Shown: positions 6,588-14,572, counted from the stretch's first letter. The stretch: DNA of 38,975 bases from JBBRZF01 sp038236965 (GCA_038236965.1 JBBRZF010000010.1:1-38975); one strand, 5' to 3'. Numbers and translations are program-made. Notes: generated from the letters alone by a model not told the origin.

Positions 6588-7829
6588 CTATTGCAGGAAG
6601 AACATCGCCACCGTCATCACGACCGTAATAATCGTCGCCGACCACGCGATCACGTTGAAGATGCGCGAGTTCGTGTATTTCCCCATCAGGTCGCTCTTAT
6701 TGATAAGAACCAGCATGGCAATCAGCACAAACGGCAGCACCGCGCCATTCACCACCTGCGACAGGATGCTGATCCTCACCAGAGGAATATTCGGCAGCAG
6801 GATCACGCCCGCGCCCGCAATGATGAGGATGGTGTAGAGCCAGTAGAAAACAGGTGCCTCGGAAAACTTCTTGTCCAGCCCCGACTCGAATCCCAAGCCT
6901 TCGCAAACCGCGTAAGCCGTCGAGATCGGCAGAATCGATGCCGCAAACAACGACGCGTTGAACAGTCCCGCCGAGAACAGTATGTAAGCGTAGTTCCCTG
7001 CCAGCGGACGCAGCGCTTGTGCGGCGTCTGCGGCATCGCGCACCTCGCGGTGCCCGTGAACGTATAGGGTGGCCGCGGAGGCAAGCATGATGAACGCCGC
7101 TACAATCGCGGCAAATACACACCCCGCGATGACATCGATTCGCGAGAACCGATAATCCTTCACCGACACGCCTTTCTCCACGATGGAGGATTGCAGATAG
7201 AACTGCATCCACGGCGCGATGGTGGTACCCACAACGCCGACCACCATGTAGAGATACGACGATTCCTTCAACTCATGGAGTGCAGGCAGTTTGACCGTCG
7301 CAACGACCGCATCTTTCCAAACCGGATGCGCCAGAAATCCCGCCACAATGTAGGCGATGTAGAAAGACGACGCCAGCAGGAAGACCTTCTCCATGCTTTT
7401 GTAGCTTCCCTTTACAACCATCAACCAGACCAGCAGTGCGCAAGCAGGAACGCTAACCCAGCGCGTTATGCCGAACAACTCAAGACTCGACGCAATGCCC
7501 GCGAACTCCGCCACCACGTTCCCGAAATTAGTGATCACTAATCCAACCATCACCAGGAAGGTGATGCGAAATCCGAACTCTTCGCGGATCAGGTCGCTGA
7601 GACCTTTGCCGGTCACGGCGCCCATGCGCGCCGTCATCTCCTGCACCACGATCAAGGCGATCGTGATAGGGATCATCGTCCACAATAACCGATACCCAAA
7701 CTGCGCTCCGGCTGCTGAATAGGTCCAGATGCCGCCCGCGTCGTTATCGACGTTGGCGGTGATGATACCTGGACCGACAACGGCCAGGATCATCGCTAAT
7801 CGAACCTTCCAGAGCTTCAGTTTTTTCAT
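6588..7829 (-). CDS. NRAMP-family (SLC11) divalent cation transporter, NRMT-like motif variant
   Basis: A 413-residue integral membrane protein with about 11 hydrophobic helices and the LeuT-type inverted topology of NRAMP transporters. Helix 1 reads GPGIITANVDNDAGGIWTYS: the canonical Mn/Fe motif DPGN is replaced by DNDAGG. Helix 6 reads GTTIAPWMQFYLQSS: the canonical MPH is replaced by APW, so the methionine that selects soft transition metals is absent. These changes resemble those reported for NRAMP-related magnesium transporters, so Mg2+ is a plausible substrate (inference). The gene lies 155 bp downstream, in the same direction, of a protein carrying the cytosolic Mg2+-sensor domains of MgtE. 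Confidence 0.85.
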   Translation of the reverse strand: MKKLKLWKVRLAMILAVVGPGIITANVDNDAGGIWTYSAAGAQFGYRLLWTMIPITIALIVVQEMTARMGAVTGKGLSDLIREEFGFRITFLVMVGLVITNFGNVVAEFAGIASSLELFGITRWVSVPACALLVWLMVVKGSYKSMEKVFLLASSFYIAYIVAGFLAHPVWKDAVVATVKLPALHELKESSYLYMVVGVVGTTIAPWMQFYLQSSIVEKGVSVKDYRFSRIDVIAGCVFAAIVAAFIMLASAATLYVHGHREVRDAADAAQALRPLAGNYAYILFSAGLFNASLFAASILPISTAYAVCEGLGFESGLDKKFSEAPVFYWLYTILIIAGAGVILLPNIPLVRISILSQVVNGAVLPFVLIAMLVLINKSDLMGKYTNSRIFNVIAWSATIITVVMTVAMFFLQ

Positions 7830-7984
7830 GCGCAGGATCAGACATAAGGATTTGCAACGGAAGTCTCAGCATAAACGCGCAAAGCATTTCGCGCCACCCC
7901 CGTTCATCTATTCCATCAACAGATTCCCCACTTCGTCTCGCATAACGCGGCCCGAGCGGGGAGTTCGATTGCTTGTTACTGGTC

Positions 7985-9235
7985 TTAGAGTTTCGCTCTT
8001 AGAATACTGATCACGTCGTCCGCCGTGATCACGCCTGTCAGCACTCCGTCGTCGTCCACGACCGGCAAGGTGATCAGGTTGTATTTGTCGAATGTCTCGG
8101 CCACTTCGTGTTCGTCCGCGCCCGGATGGCACGAGATCAGCGGCTCTATCGTCAGCTCCGACAGCGGAGTCTCCGGCGTGGAAAGCACCAGTTGCGCCAG
8201 CGGAACTGCGCCTACCAGCTTCTCGCCTTCCGCGATCAGGTAGATGGTGCTCATGCTTTCAAGCCCGCCTTCAAAGTGTCGCAGCATCTCGATCGCGTCG
8301 CTCACACGCGCCGACGGAGCCAGCGCCATGTAGTCGGTCGTCATGCGACCCGCCGCCGTATCTTCTTCGAAGTCCAGCAGCTCTTCTACATCTTCGCGCT
8401 CCTCTGGCTCCATCTCTTCCAGGATCGCGTCGGAACGCTCCTCTGTCAGTTCGTTCAACAGATCGGCCGCAGCATCCGGATCCATTTCTTCGACGATGTC
8501 CGCCGCGCGGTCCGAATCGAGCGAATTCAGGAGCGAAACCTGCATCTTCGGATCGATCTCTTCCAGCGCCTGCGCCGCCACGTCTTCATCCAGGTCTTGG
8601 AATACCGCATCGCGTTCCGCCGGAGCCAGGTCTTCGATGATGTCCGCCAGGTCGGCCGGATGCAGCTTCGAAAGCTTGTCAGAAGATATCTTCAGATGAA
8701 CACGCCGCGCCGGGTCCGTCTCGATCAGGTTCACAAATTCCCACGGGATCAGGATCGGCGGAATCTTCGCCAGCAATGGCCGCAGTGCAGCGCCCGGCAC
8801 AACATTCTTCAGCAGACGCCGAATCGCTCCCCGCGCGCCCACATCGACAGCGGCCAGTCTGTATGTCAGCGTTCCGTCTGCGGCGGTCACTTCATGGATA
8901 TGAACGTCGTTCACGCGCACGACTTTGCGTCCGTGTACGTCGATGATCTGCTGGTCCAGCAGATCGCGCTCCAGCAGCAGCATCCCTTCCGAACTCGAAT
9001 AGTCGTGCCAATCCGCCGGCCCAACCGTCGCGCGTATCGACCCGTTGATGCTCTTCACCGACTTTACCGAAAGCAACCGGTCGCCTTGCGGAGTCCTCAC
9101 CACAAAGCCGGAAACGTGCGCCGTGTCTTCCTGCGGCACCAGCGCGACTTCGCGCACGCGTCCCGCCTTCGCGCCCGAAGGCTCGAACACTGTGCGACCC
9201 AGTAGGTCACTCAACGCGATGGGAACAGGATGCAT
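7985..9235 (-). CDS. PRC-barrel plus MgtE-N plus CBS-pair protein without membrane domain
   Basis: A 416-residue soluble protein. Residues ~5-165 form two PRC-barrel-like beta units (LLGRTVFEPSGAKAGRVREV; IIDVHGRKVVRVNDVHIHEV). Residues ~175-285 form the superhelical MgtE N domain, with repeats such as LHPADLADIIEDLAPAERDA and EEMDPDAAADLLNELTEE, rich in acidic residues. Residues ~290-416 form a CBS pair (GRMTTDYMALAPSARVSDAI; LPVVDDDGVLTGVITADDVI). In MgtE channels exactly this N-plus-CBS unit senses cytosolic Mg2+ and gates the pore, but the five-helix membrane domain is missing here: the protein ends at the CBS domain. The next gene encodes an NRAMP-like transporter, so it may act as a detached sensor for it (inference). 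No M-box-like leader was seen. Confidence 0.85.
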   Translation of the reverse strand: MHPVPIALSDLLGRTVFEPSGAKAGRVREVALVPQEDTAHVSGFVVRTPQGDRLLSVKSVKSINGSIRATVGPADWHDYSSSEGMLLLERDLLDQQIIDVHGRKVVRVNDVHIHEVTAADGTLTYRLAAVDVGARGAIRRLLKNVVPGAALRPLLAKIPPILIPWEFVNLIETDPARRVHLKISSDKLSKLHPADLADIIEDLAPAERDAVFQDLDEDVAAQALEEIDPKMQVSLLNSLDSDRAADIVEEMDPDAAADLLNELTEERSDAILEEMEPEEREDVEELLDFEEDTAAGRMTTDYMALAPSARVSDAIEMLRHFEGGLESMSTIYLIAEGEKLVGAVPLAQLVLSTPETPLSELTIEPLISCHPGADEHEVAETFDKYNLITLPVVDDDGVLTGVITADDVISILRAKL

Positions 9236-9308
9236 CTCTCGCAGGATAACTCCGCGCGATGTGAGAAGCCAGCCGAGAAATGCTCATGCGATACTGGCTC
9301 TACCGGCC

Positions 9309-9977
9309 ATGCAAAGTTTTCAAGTGAATGCAATCCTCTTCGATCTCGACGGAGTGCTCGTCGACTCCACTCCCTGCGTCACTCGCGTGTGGGCCCAATG
9401 GGCCGTCGAGCACGGCTACGATCCCGCTGAAGTCGTAAAAATCGCCCATGGACGCCGCGCCATCGACACCGTCCGCTTCGTCGCTCCTCATCTCGACGCC
9501 GAAGCCCAGCTCAAGGAACTCGAACGCCGCGAACTCGCCGACACCGAAGGCATGATCGTCATCCCCGGTGCCGCCCAATTGCTCGCCTCCATCCCGACCG
9601 ACCGTTGGACCGTCGTCACCTCCGGAACCCGCGCCTTGGCCACCATGCGCCTCCGCGTTGGCGGACTTCCCGTCCCTTCAAAAATGGTCACGGCCGATGA
9701 CATTGCCCTCGGCAAGCCCCATCCCGCCCCATACCTGAAAGGCGCGAAGATGCTAGGCTTCCCGCCCGCAACCTGCCTCGTCGTAGAAGACGCGCCCAGC
9801 GGCATCGCCTCCGCACACGCCGCCGGCATGCGCGCCTTCGGAGTCCCCACCACCTACCCCGCAGCCGAACTCCACCACGCCGACATCCTTCTGCGCTCCC
9901 TCTCCCAGATCAAAGTGCATCTTCTTCCCGCCCGAAATCAGCACCACGAATCCCTCCTAGTCGAATGGATTACTTAA
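9309..9977 (+). CDS. HAD-family sugar-phosphatase-like hydrolase
   Basis: Start chosen at ATG 9309 (MQSFQVNAILFDLDGVLVDS), giving 222 residues; the open frame upstream overlaps the divergent MgtE-like gene and is not coding. Motif I FDLDGVLVDST, motif II TSGTRAL, the lysine in GKPHPAPYLKGA and motif IV VVEDAPSGIASAHAAGM match subclass IA phosphatases of the beta-phosphoglucomutase/2-deoxyglucose-6-phosphatase branch. The substrate is probably a sugar phosphate but cannot be specified. Codon use is strikingly C-ending compared with neighbours. The gene is divergent from the MgtE-like gene, with a 73-bp shared promoter region, and is followed by a repeat-rich spacer. Confidence 0.8.
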   Translation: MQSFQVNAILFDLDGVLVDSTPCVTRVWAQWAVEHGYDPAEVVKIAHGRRAIDTVRFVAPHLDAEAQLKELERRELADTEGMIVIPGAAQLLASIPTDRWTVVTSGTRALATMRLRVGGLPVPSKMVTADDIALGKPHPAPYLKGAKMLGFPPATCLVVEDAPSGIASAHAAGMRAFGVPTTYPAAELHHADILLRSLSQIKVHLLPARNQHHESLLVEWIT

Positions 9978-10315
9978 GCCCGGCCCTGCCTTTCTTCGTG
10001 TCTTCGTGGTGAAAAATCGTTCGGAACCCCACCACCTGCCCACCCGAACTTGCCCTTCTCCGTGTCTCCGTGTCTCCGTGGTGGATGTTGCTCGTGGATG
10101 TCCACCTCCGCTTTCGAAATCGATGGTGATATTGTGTTCGCTACAGACATGCGTTGACATTTGCACGCGTCAAAGGGCAAACTCTTGAATTCCCTGCGGG
10201 AAATGTTTTTACCGCATCTCCATGGGACAGGCCATGTTGTAATGCGAGGCCAATACATTTTGCGAACGCATCTTTTTCTGCGGAGCAAATAGCGAGGGCG
10301 GTACACGGACCAGCA
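9978..10315. other. Repeat-bearing spacer between HAD and rsbW-like genes
   Basis: No gene is supported. The left third (to about 10090) is a GTGTCTCCGTGGTG-type repeat. The rest holds a spaced inverted repeat TTGAC...GTCAA near 10153-10172 whose left half also reads as a TTGACA -35-like hexamer, and a small palindrome TTCCCTGCGGGAA near 10190. The promoter of the rsbW/STAS pair should lie here. Confidence 0.45.
9986..10090 (+). repeat. Composite GTGTCTCCGTGGTG repeat, two units
   Basis: Unit 1 contains TGCCTTTCTTCGTGTCTTCG, then GTGGTGAAAAATCGTTCGGA and a run of C-rich DNA. Unit 2 contains TCCGTGTCTCCGTGTCTCCG and ends GTGGTGGATGTTG. The same composite, including the ATTCGGAACTCCACC-type linker, recurs at 15477-15657. 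The minus-strand frames through it encode TETRRHGE-type peptides and are not genes. Confidence 0.7.
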
Positions 10316-10762
10316 ATGAATGCAACGAGGGTCTCCTATACGCTGGAATCAACGCTCGAAGCCGTGAATAAAGCCGAAGAAACGGCCCAGGCGTTCGCCT
10401 CGAAATCGGGTTTCGACGAGGACGAGGGGCAGCGCATTGCAATGGCTGTGCGCGAAGCTACCGTGAACGCCGTTCTTCACGGCAACGCGTACGATCCCAA
10501 TAAGCGCGTCACCGTCGCCTTTGAATGCAGCGAGGAAGCGCTCACGATTTCCATACGGGACGAAGGAAAAGGACTCGAGTCAGAAGAGATTCCCGATCCA
10601 CTCGCTCCGGAAAACCTGCTGAAACAGTCTGGCAGAGGTATCTTCCTCATCCGGGCATTCATGGACGAAGTTCGGTTCCGCAACATGGATCCCGGGACAG
10701 AGATAACCCTAATCAAGCGCGTCAGCGGTGCGGACCGCGACGGCAAGGAGGCTTCCAAGTGA
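10316..10762 (+). CDS. RsbW-like anti-sigma factor/serine-protein kinase
   Basis: 148 residues from ATG 10316 (MNATRVSYTLESTLEAVN). A HATPase_c fold of the anti-sigma kinase family is clear: the N box in AMAVREATVNAVLHGNAYDP, the G1 box in ISIRDEGKGLE and the G2 region QSGRGIFLIRAFMDEVRF. Such proteins bind a sigma factor or other partner and phosphorylate a STAS-domain antagonist on serine, acting in the cytoplasm. The stop overlaps the likely GTG start of the STAS gene that follows. The frame is open upstream to 10154 but that part runs through a spacer and lacks family similarity. No sigma factor gene is nearby. Confidence 0.85.
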   Translation: MNATRVSYTLESTLEAVNKAEETAQAFASKSGFDEDEGQRIAMAVREATVNAVLHGNAYDPNKRVTVAFECSEEALTISIRDEGKGLESEEIPDPLAPENLLKQSGRGIFLIRAFMDEVRFRNMDPGTEITLIKRVSGADRDGKEASK

Positions 10763-11106
10763 CAATGAAAGCAAGCACACGCCAAGTGGACGGCATCACC
10801 ATCGTTGACCTGAGCGGCCGCATCACCCTCGGCGAGGGCAGCGTCGTTCTGCGCGACTCCATTCGTGACCTGGTCGGCGCAGGCAACAAAAAAATCCTGC
10901 TCAACCTCGGCGATGTTACCTACATCGATAGCTCCGGCATCGGCGAACTGGTCAGCGCGTTCACCAGCGTCCGTAATCAGGGCGGCGAACTGAAGCTCTT
11001 GAACCTCACCAAGAAGGTTCACGATCTTCTCCAGATCACCAAGCTCTACACCGTCTTCGATATCAAAGACGACGAAGCAGCCGCAATCCAGGCCTTCAAC
11101 GCATAA
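10759..11106 (+). CDS. STAS-domain anti-sigma factor antagonist (RsbV-like)
   Basis: About 113-115 residues. AAGGAGG at 10745-10751 lies 7 bases before GTG 10759 but 13 before ATG 10765, so the GTG, which overlaps the previous stop, is the better start; ATG 10765 gives MKASTRQVDGITIVDLSGRI. The phosphorylatable serine is in the canonical motif NLGDVTYIDSSGIGELVSAF, and the C-terminal part (LLNLTKKVHDLLQITKLYTV) is typical. Unphosphorylated STAS proteins pull the kinase off its sigma factor. Together with the preceding kinase and the SpoIIE-type phosphatase at 24797 it would make a full partner-switching circuit (inference). Confidence 0.88.
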   Translation: MTMKASTRQVDGITIVDLSGRITLGEGSVVLRDSIRDLVGAGNKKILLNLGDVTYIDSSGIGELVSAFTSVRNQGGELKLLNLTKKVHDLLQITKLYTVFDIKDDEAAAIQAFNA

Positions 11107-11115
11107 CCTCTCCTC

Positions 11116-11148
11116 GAACGGCGGCTCGCACCAGCGGGCCGCTGTCGA
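11116..11148 (+). other. Hairpin downstream of the STAS gene
   Basis: CGGCGGCTCGC and GCGGGCCGCTG can pair over 11 positions (two G-U pairs) around ACCA just after the stop codon at 11106. There is no U-run, so it may be a transcript-end stabiliser rather than an intrinsic terminator. The spacer to 11204 also carries a CGCATTTCGCAATTCGCAAT simple repeat. Confidence 0.35.
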
Positions 11149-11204
11149 GGCGTAATCCCCTCACTCCCGCTTTTCCGATTCGCATTTCGCAATTCGCAAT
11201 TCCC

Positions 11205-11366
11205 TTACACCGAGGGCTTCTCTTCTTCATCCTTCACGGCAGACTTGAACCCGCGTATTGCCTCGCCCATGCTCTTCCCAAGCCCGCTTATCTTGCTCGG
11301 TCCAAACAGCATGATTATGATGACGAGCACAATAAGCAGCTCCGGCATTCCAAGTTTTCCAATCAT
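11205..11366 (-). CDS. tatA: Twin-arginine translocase subunit TatA
   Basis: A 53-residue protein read directly from the minus strand: ATG at 11366, TAA at 11205-11207. The sequence MIGKLGMPELLIVLVIIIML begins with the short TatA transmembrane helix; FGPSKISGLGKSMGEAIRGF is the hinge plus amphipathic helix with the conserved F-G-P; an acidic-basic tail KDEEEKPSV ends it. TatA forms the pore of the Tat export system for folded proteins. No tatB or tatC is present in the window. It lies just downstream of a ferritin-like gene whose product has a twin-arginine motif, which fits a local Tat-export role. Confidence 0.9.
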   Translation of the reverse strand: MIGKLGMPELLIVLVIIIMLFGPSKISGLGKSMGEAIRGFKSAVKDEEEKPSV

Positions 11367-11389
11367 TCGTGTTCCTCTCTAACGCGTTG

Positions 11390-11414
11390 ACGGGAGCAGC
11401 AGAGCTGCTCCCGT
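11390..11414. other. Perfect 11-bp hairpin between ferritin-like gene and tatA
   Basis: ACGGGAGCAGC (11390-11400), loop AGA, GCTGCTCCCGT (11404-11414). There is no U-run on either strand. It lies in the 66-bp gap between the stop of the ferritin-like gene and the start of tatA, so it could set relative expression of the two or protect the upstream message. Confidence 0.5.
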
Positions 11415-11432
11415 ACTCGGACCTGTTGCTGT

Positions 11433-12257
11433 TTATGCTGACCTGATCGTGCCGTTGAATCCATCCGGGAAGAAGCCGCCCATGGTCGTGCCACCTGCGT
11501 AGACGATCTTCAATACCTCCGATGTGCTGCGCGCAATCGCCAATCCGTTCGCGCCATTGAAGAAGATTTTGTTCCACGTCGGAGGAATGTCCTTCGCGTC
11601 AACCGGCGGTTGCTGGATTCCTAGCTCGATCATCTTCAGACGGATCGTGCCCGAGTGCTCGGCCTCCGTAAGCGCGATGCGCGCCGCTGCCGCCAGATAG
11701 GTTTTGTTTTGAATCAGCGGAGCGGCCCCCGCGTAAGCGCTCACTCCCACATCTTCGAAGTCTCGCGACAACTTCAGAAACGCCTGGTAGCTGCCGAACC
11801 CAAAACCAAGCGCGTTCAGGTTGATGGTCGGCTTTTTAACCGCCGCTGAGCCCAGCGCGGAACGCAGGAAGGCCACATGCGCCTGCTCGTCTTCCAGTAT
11901 CTGCTGCGCGATGTGGCTTATCGAGGGCGCATTGCCGAGGTTCACTTTGTGGCCGCCCATGGTTGGCCCCGTGGTGGACGACGCCGACAGCAATCCCGAC
12001 TGCACCAGCGTCTTGCCCGTCACCGCAACGGTGTAAAACTCTGCTTCCAGATACTCCAAATTCAGCGCAAAGTTGAGGATGTCGACATCGGTGATGGCGG
12101 CGGCCTGCGCCTCCATAGGTTCTACCATTCCAATCACGCTGCTGCCGATCAGCGATGCAGCGGTAAGACCGACCGTCGTCAGGCCGATTCCTTTAGCGAA
12201 TTGCCGGCGGTCAAATTTCTTGCCCACCAACTCTTGGAGAAAATCTAGTTTTGACAT
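11433..12257 (-). CDS. Tat-exported ferritin-like domain protein
   Basis: 274 residues. The N-terminus carries DRRQFAKGIGLTTVGLTAAS, a twin-arginine-type signal followed by a hydrophobic stretch and AQAAA cleavage region, so export through Tat is likely. The body is a four-helix ferritin-like domain (Ferritin_2 type): LNFALNLEYLEAEFY, QQILEDEQAHVAFLRSAL and ALTEAEHSGTIRLKMIELG supply glutamates and histidines in the spacing of a diiron site. Proteins of this family are common in soil bacteria and of unknown function; a role in peroxide or iron handling outside the cytoplasm is an inference. It is followed by tatA and preceded by a duplicated ~210-bp block shared with the cytochrome gene. Confidence 0.8.
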   Translation of the reverse strand: MSKLDFLQELVGKKFDRRQFAKGIGLTTVGLTAASLIGSSVIGMVEPMEAQAAAITDVDILNFALNLEYLEAEFYTVAVTGKTLVQSGLLSASSTTGPTMGGHKVNLGNAPSISHIAQQILEDEQAHVAFLRSALGSAAVKKPTINLNALGFGFGSYQAFLKLSRDFEDVGVSAYAGAAPLIQNKTYLAAAARIALTEAEHSGTIRLKMIELGIQQPPVDAKDIPPTWNKIFFNGANGLAIARSTSEVLKIVYAGGTTMGGFFPDGFNGTIRSA

Positions 12258-12280
12258 GGGATACTTTCCTTTTAGTGATT

Positions 12281-12494
12281 TACTTCCCCATTACGATTCT
12301 CACTCTCTGCGCGCGGATGTAGCGAGCGATAGAAACTTTGGTTGCATCCGGTTGGGAACTTCGGGAGAGCGGAATTCCAGATCACAACGCTCTTATGCGG
12401 GGTATCGCCTACGGAGTCATCGGGCAGTAGCTCTCTTACGCTGGAGGTGTGGCCACCATGAAATTTTCCCATGGTGGCCACTCTTGACCGCATT
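12281..12494. repeat. Direct-repeat block, copy 1 (upstream of ferritin-like gene)
   Basis: This block matches 14369-14572 in the same orientation, with long identical runs such as GCGCGCGGATGTAGCGAGC, AGAAACTTTGGTTGCATC and AGTAGCTCTCTTACGC. Its right end corresponds to the 3' end of the luxR-like gene (CATGAAATTTTCC... ). Here the frame is shifted, so it holds only a luxR tail remnant plus the downstream sequence. It ends 24 bases before the ferritin-like start codon. Confidence 0.75.
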
Positions 12495-12544
12495 GCGTCG
12501 GCAGTTCTGCCCCGTGATGGTTCGAGGGATTGAAGCGTCGATCA

Positions 12545-14251
12545 TTACGGACGGCTTGCGTCGAGCCCCCTTAAGAACTCAATCATGTCTTTGCGCTCTT
12601 CGCTCTTCGGCACATAGAAGGGATGGGGGGCTGAAGCTCCTCGCTTCGGGTCGAGGAGTTCATCCAAGTTGCTAACTGAATTGTCGTGCAGGAACACAGG
12701 CTTTCTCGCAAGATCAAGTAAGAGTGGCAGAGCGATGCCGCGATCCTCTCCGCGCAGGCTGGCATTTACCACCGCCATCTTGTCATCAAAAGTCGCGCCC
12801 GGCGTGTCCTGCACAGGATTCAAGGGCGGTTGCCGCTGCGCGAGGACGCTAGGGTTATCACCCGGAAAAATCTTCTTCATAGGAACCATGACCGCTGGCA
12901 CACGCTTGCTTTGGTCCACGTTATGGCACTCCGTGCATCCGGCTGTGCGGAACAACTCGCGTCCGTGCGATGCGGACTTTGCATTTACTTGGGCGCCTCG
13001 TGGCGCTTGCAGACCGACTAAGTAGGCGTTCAAATCGAGCAGCTTCGCATTGTCAACGCGCACACCCAGCGGTGCGTCTTCGCTACCGGGGTTTTTGCGT
13101 GGCGATGCTTTTACGTAGGGGTACCCTGTCACGTTGGTAGCCGCAAGCACTTTGACGTAATTGTCGGCGATCTCATCTCCGGCGGGGCCGCCGAGTTTGT
13201 GCAGGAAGGCACGTCCTCCTGGCGAGGTCAGATTGGTGGGGTCGAAGAGACCCGTGTAAACCAAGTTGCTGAAATTGTCGAGTCTAGCAATGCTGCCTTC
13301 ACTCCCGAACGGGGCAGCAAGGTCTTGGCGGAATAGCGGCGAGTTATGCATTGGGTCGCCGTTGCCGTCAGGTGAATCGTCGAACATGCCGATCGGATAG
13401 AACTTCGGATTGGAGAGATAGGCGTCAACTTCCTCTTCGGTCGAATTCTCCGTGAGCCCAGTCGGCGCCCGGCCAAGAGTTTTACCCTTATTCGCCTTCA
13501 GCGTTAATTGAAGCAGCGGGTAAAGTGCGCGGGAGTTGGCAGCCGTGGCGCAGATCGCTCCCAGATTCAGGTCATGGTTGGCGAGGCCATCCTGACGATG
13601 CCCAATGGAGCCGCCGTTAGGGACGCTGAAGACCGACCTATCGGTAACGGTATGACAGAGAGCGCAACTGGCTCCTACCTTGTCACCCTTTGTTATGTCG
13701 ATTGCCCCGTCACCGTTCGAGTCTTTTGCAGGCATGCCGATGATCGCATTCGCACTAACCAACTTGGCAGTCATGGCCGGATCGTTCAGGATGGTCGAAC
13801 CCTGACCGCTGGGATCCGCCTTCAACTGCTTCGTTAATTCCTGCCGCGTGCCGGGGTCAATGGCATCCACGTCCACTTGCAGACCTAGTTGGAGGGCCTT
13901 CAGGGGAGTGACTTTCGCGGCCACCATTCCCGCTGGAAGACGCATGGCATCCGTCCAGAAGCTCTCATTCCCGAAGGTCTCGAACCGGAAGACATCTCGT
14001 CCTTTTGCAGCGTTTCCGTCTTCCCTCGGCGCAGGAGTTCCCTGATTTGCCGGGCCATCGGAGGCTGAGGATGCGAGTGCGGAACTGTGCGAATCTTTAC
14101 GCAGCCATCCCATTAGTAGAAACATCGTCAAAGCGAGGAAAAAGCAGATTGCAAGGCGAGGAATCGAACTATTTTTCACAAAGTCTCCGTGACGTGCTCT
14201 CGTCCGCGACAGCGGCTCTTTTTGCTGCATACCAAAGGTGACGGCCATCAT
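12545..14251 (-). CDS. Di-haem c-type cytochrome, exported or membrane-anchored
   Basis: 568 residues from ATG 14251. Two haem-binding motifs are visible: CALCH (residues 196-200) and CTECH (439-443). A basic N-terminus followed by LAICFFLALTMFLLMGW is a signal anchor. Alternative starts are ATG 14248 (GAGGT with better spacing) and GTG 14179 (GGAG five bases before it), which would place the hydrophobic segment closer to the start. Just before the first haem motif, KDSNGDGAIDITKGD (about 176-190) looks like an EF-hand or dockerin-type calcium loop. The layout resembles large exported cytochromes related to di-haem peroxidases, but the family is not certain and neither partner nor substrate is known. 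A direct repeat flanks it on both sides. Confidence 0.8.
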   Translation of the reverse strand: MMAVTFGMQQKEPLSRTRARHGDFVKNSSIPRLAICFFLALTMFLLMGWLRKDSHSSALASSASDGPANQGTPAPREDGNAAKGRDVFRFETFGNESFWTDAMRLPAGMVAAKVTPLKALQLGLQVDVDAIDPGTRQELTKQLKADPSGQGSTILNDPAMTAKLVSANAIIGMPAKDSNGDGAIDITKGDKVGASCALCHTVTDRSVFSVPNGGSIGHRQDGLANHDLNLGAICATAANSRALYPLLQLTLKANKGKTLGRAPTGLTENSTEEEVDAYLSNPKFYPIGMFDDSPDGNGDPMHNSPLFRQDLAAPFGSEGSIARLDNFSNLVYTGLFDPTNLTSPGGRAFLHKLGGPAGDEIADNYVKVLAATNVTGYPYVKASPRKNPGSEDAPLGVRVDNAKLLDLNAYLVGLQAPRGAQVNAKSASHGRELFRTAGCTECHNVDQSKRVPAVMVPMKKIFPGDNPSVLAQRQPPLNPVQDTPGATFDDKMAVVNASLRGEDRGIALPLLLDLARKPVFLHDNSVSNLDELLDPKRGASAPHPFYVPKSEERKDMIEFLRGLDASRP

Positions 14252-14279
14252 TACCTCATGGGCATCAGTCTTTGGTTTG

Positions 14280-14297
14280 GGAGAGGCTCGCCTCTCC
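14280..14297. other. Hairpin in the leader of the cytochrome gene
   Basis: GGAGAGG and CCTCTCC form a perfect 7-bp stem around CTCG, about 30 bases upstream of the cytochrome start. It may be a leader structure; no known riboswitch is recognised. Confidence 0.4.
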
Positions 14298-14368
14298 TAG
14301 GTAATAGTTGTTAAGCGGTTGAAATTGATTTTTCCGTTGCGTAGAGGAAGAACCCGCCCTTAGGCATC

Positions 14369-14572
14369 TACTTGCCCGTACGATTCCCACTGCCTGCGCG
14401 CGGATGTAGCGAGCTCTAGAAACTTTGGTTGCATCGGTTTGGAACTTCGGGAAGAGCCGAATTGCACTCTAGTGCGGGGGCTCGACTACGCGGAGTGATC
14501 GCGCAGTAGCTCTCTTACGCCGCAGGCCTGGTCGCCATGAAATTTTCCAATGGTGCCACTCTTGGCTGCATT
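14369..14572. repeat. Direct-repeat block, copy 2 (luxR 3' end and cytochrome upstream region)
   Basis: This is the same-orientation partner of 12281-12494. It includes the last ~55 bases of the luxR-like gene and the ~145 bases after its stop codon. It therefore lies upstream of the cytochrome gene just as copy 1 lies upstream of the ferritin-like gene. Confidence 0.75.

Noticed and set aside
7830..7984. M-box magnesium riboswitch between the MgtE-like and NRAMP genes
   Set aside because: The spacer is short and lacks the multi-helix core of the M-box; only small generic inverted repeats are visible.
8108..9205. 365-codon plus-strand ORF opposite the MgtE-like gene
   Set aside because: Shadow of the sense gene with no recognisable domain; the sense frame has clear PRC, MgtE-N and CBS motifs.
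10153..10172. Spaced palindrome TTGAC...GTCAA upstream of the rsbW-like gene as an operator
   Set aside because: It may just be a -35-like TTGACA plus chance; no known regulator site or second copy was found.
12272..12493. 73-codon minus-strand ORF upstream of the ferritin-like gene
   Set aside because: It lies inside the duplicated block and corresponds to a frameshifted remnant of the luxR tail plus downstream DNA.
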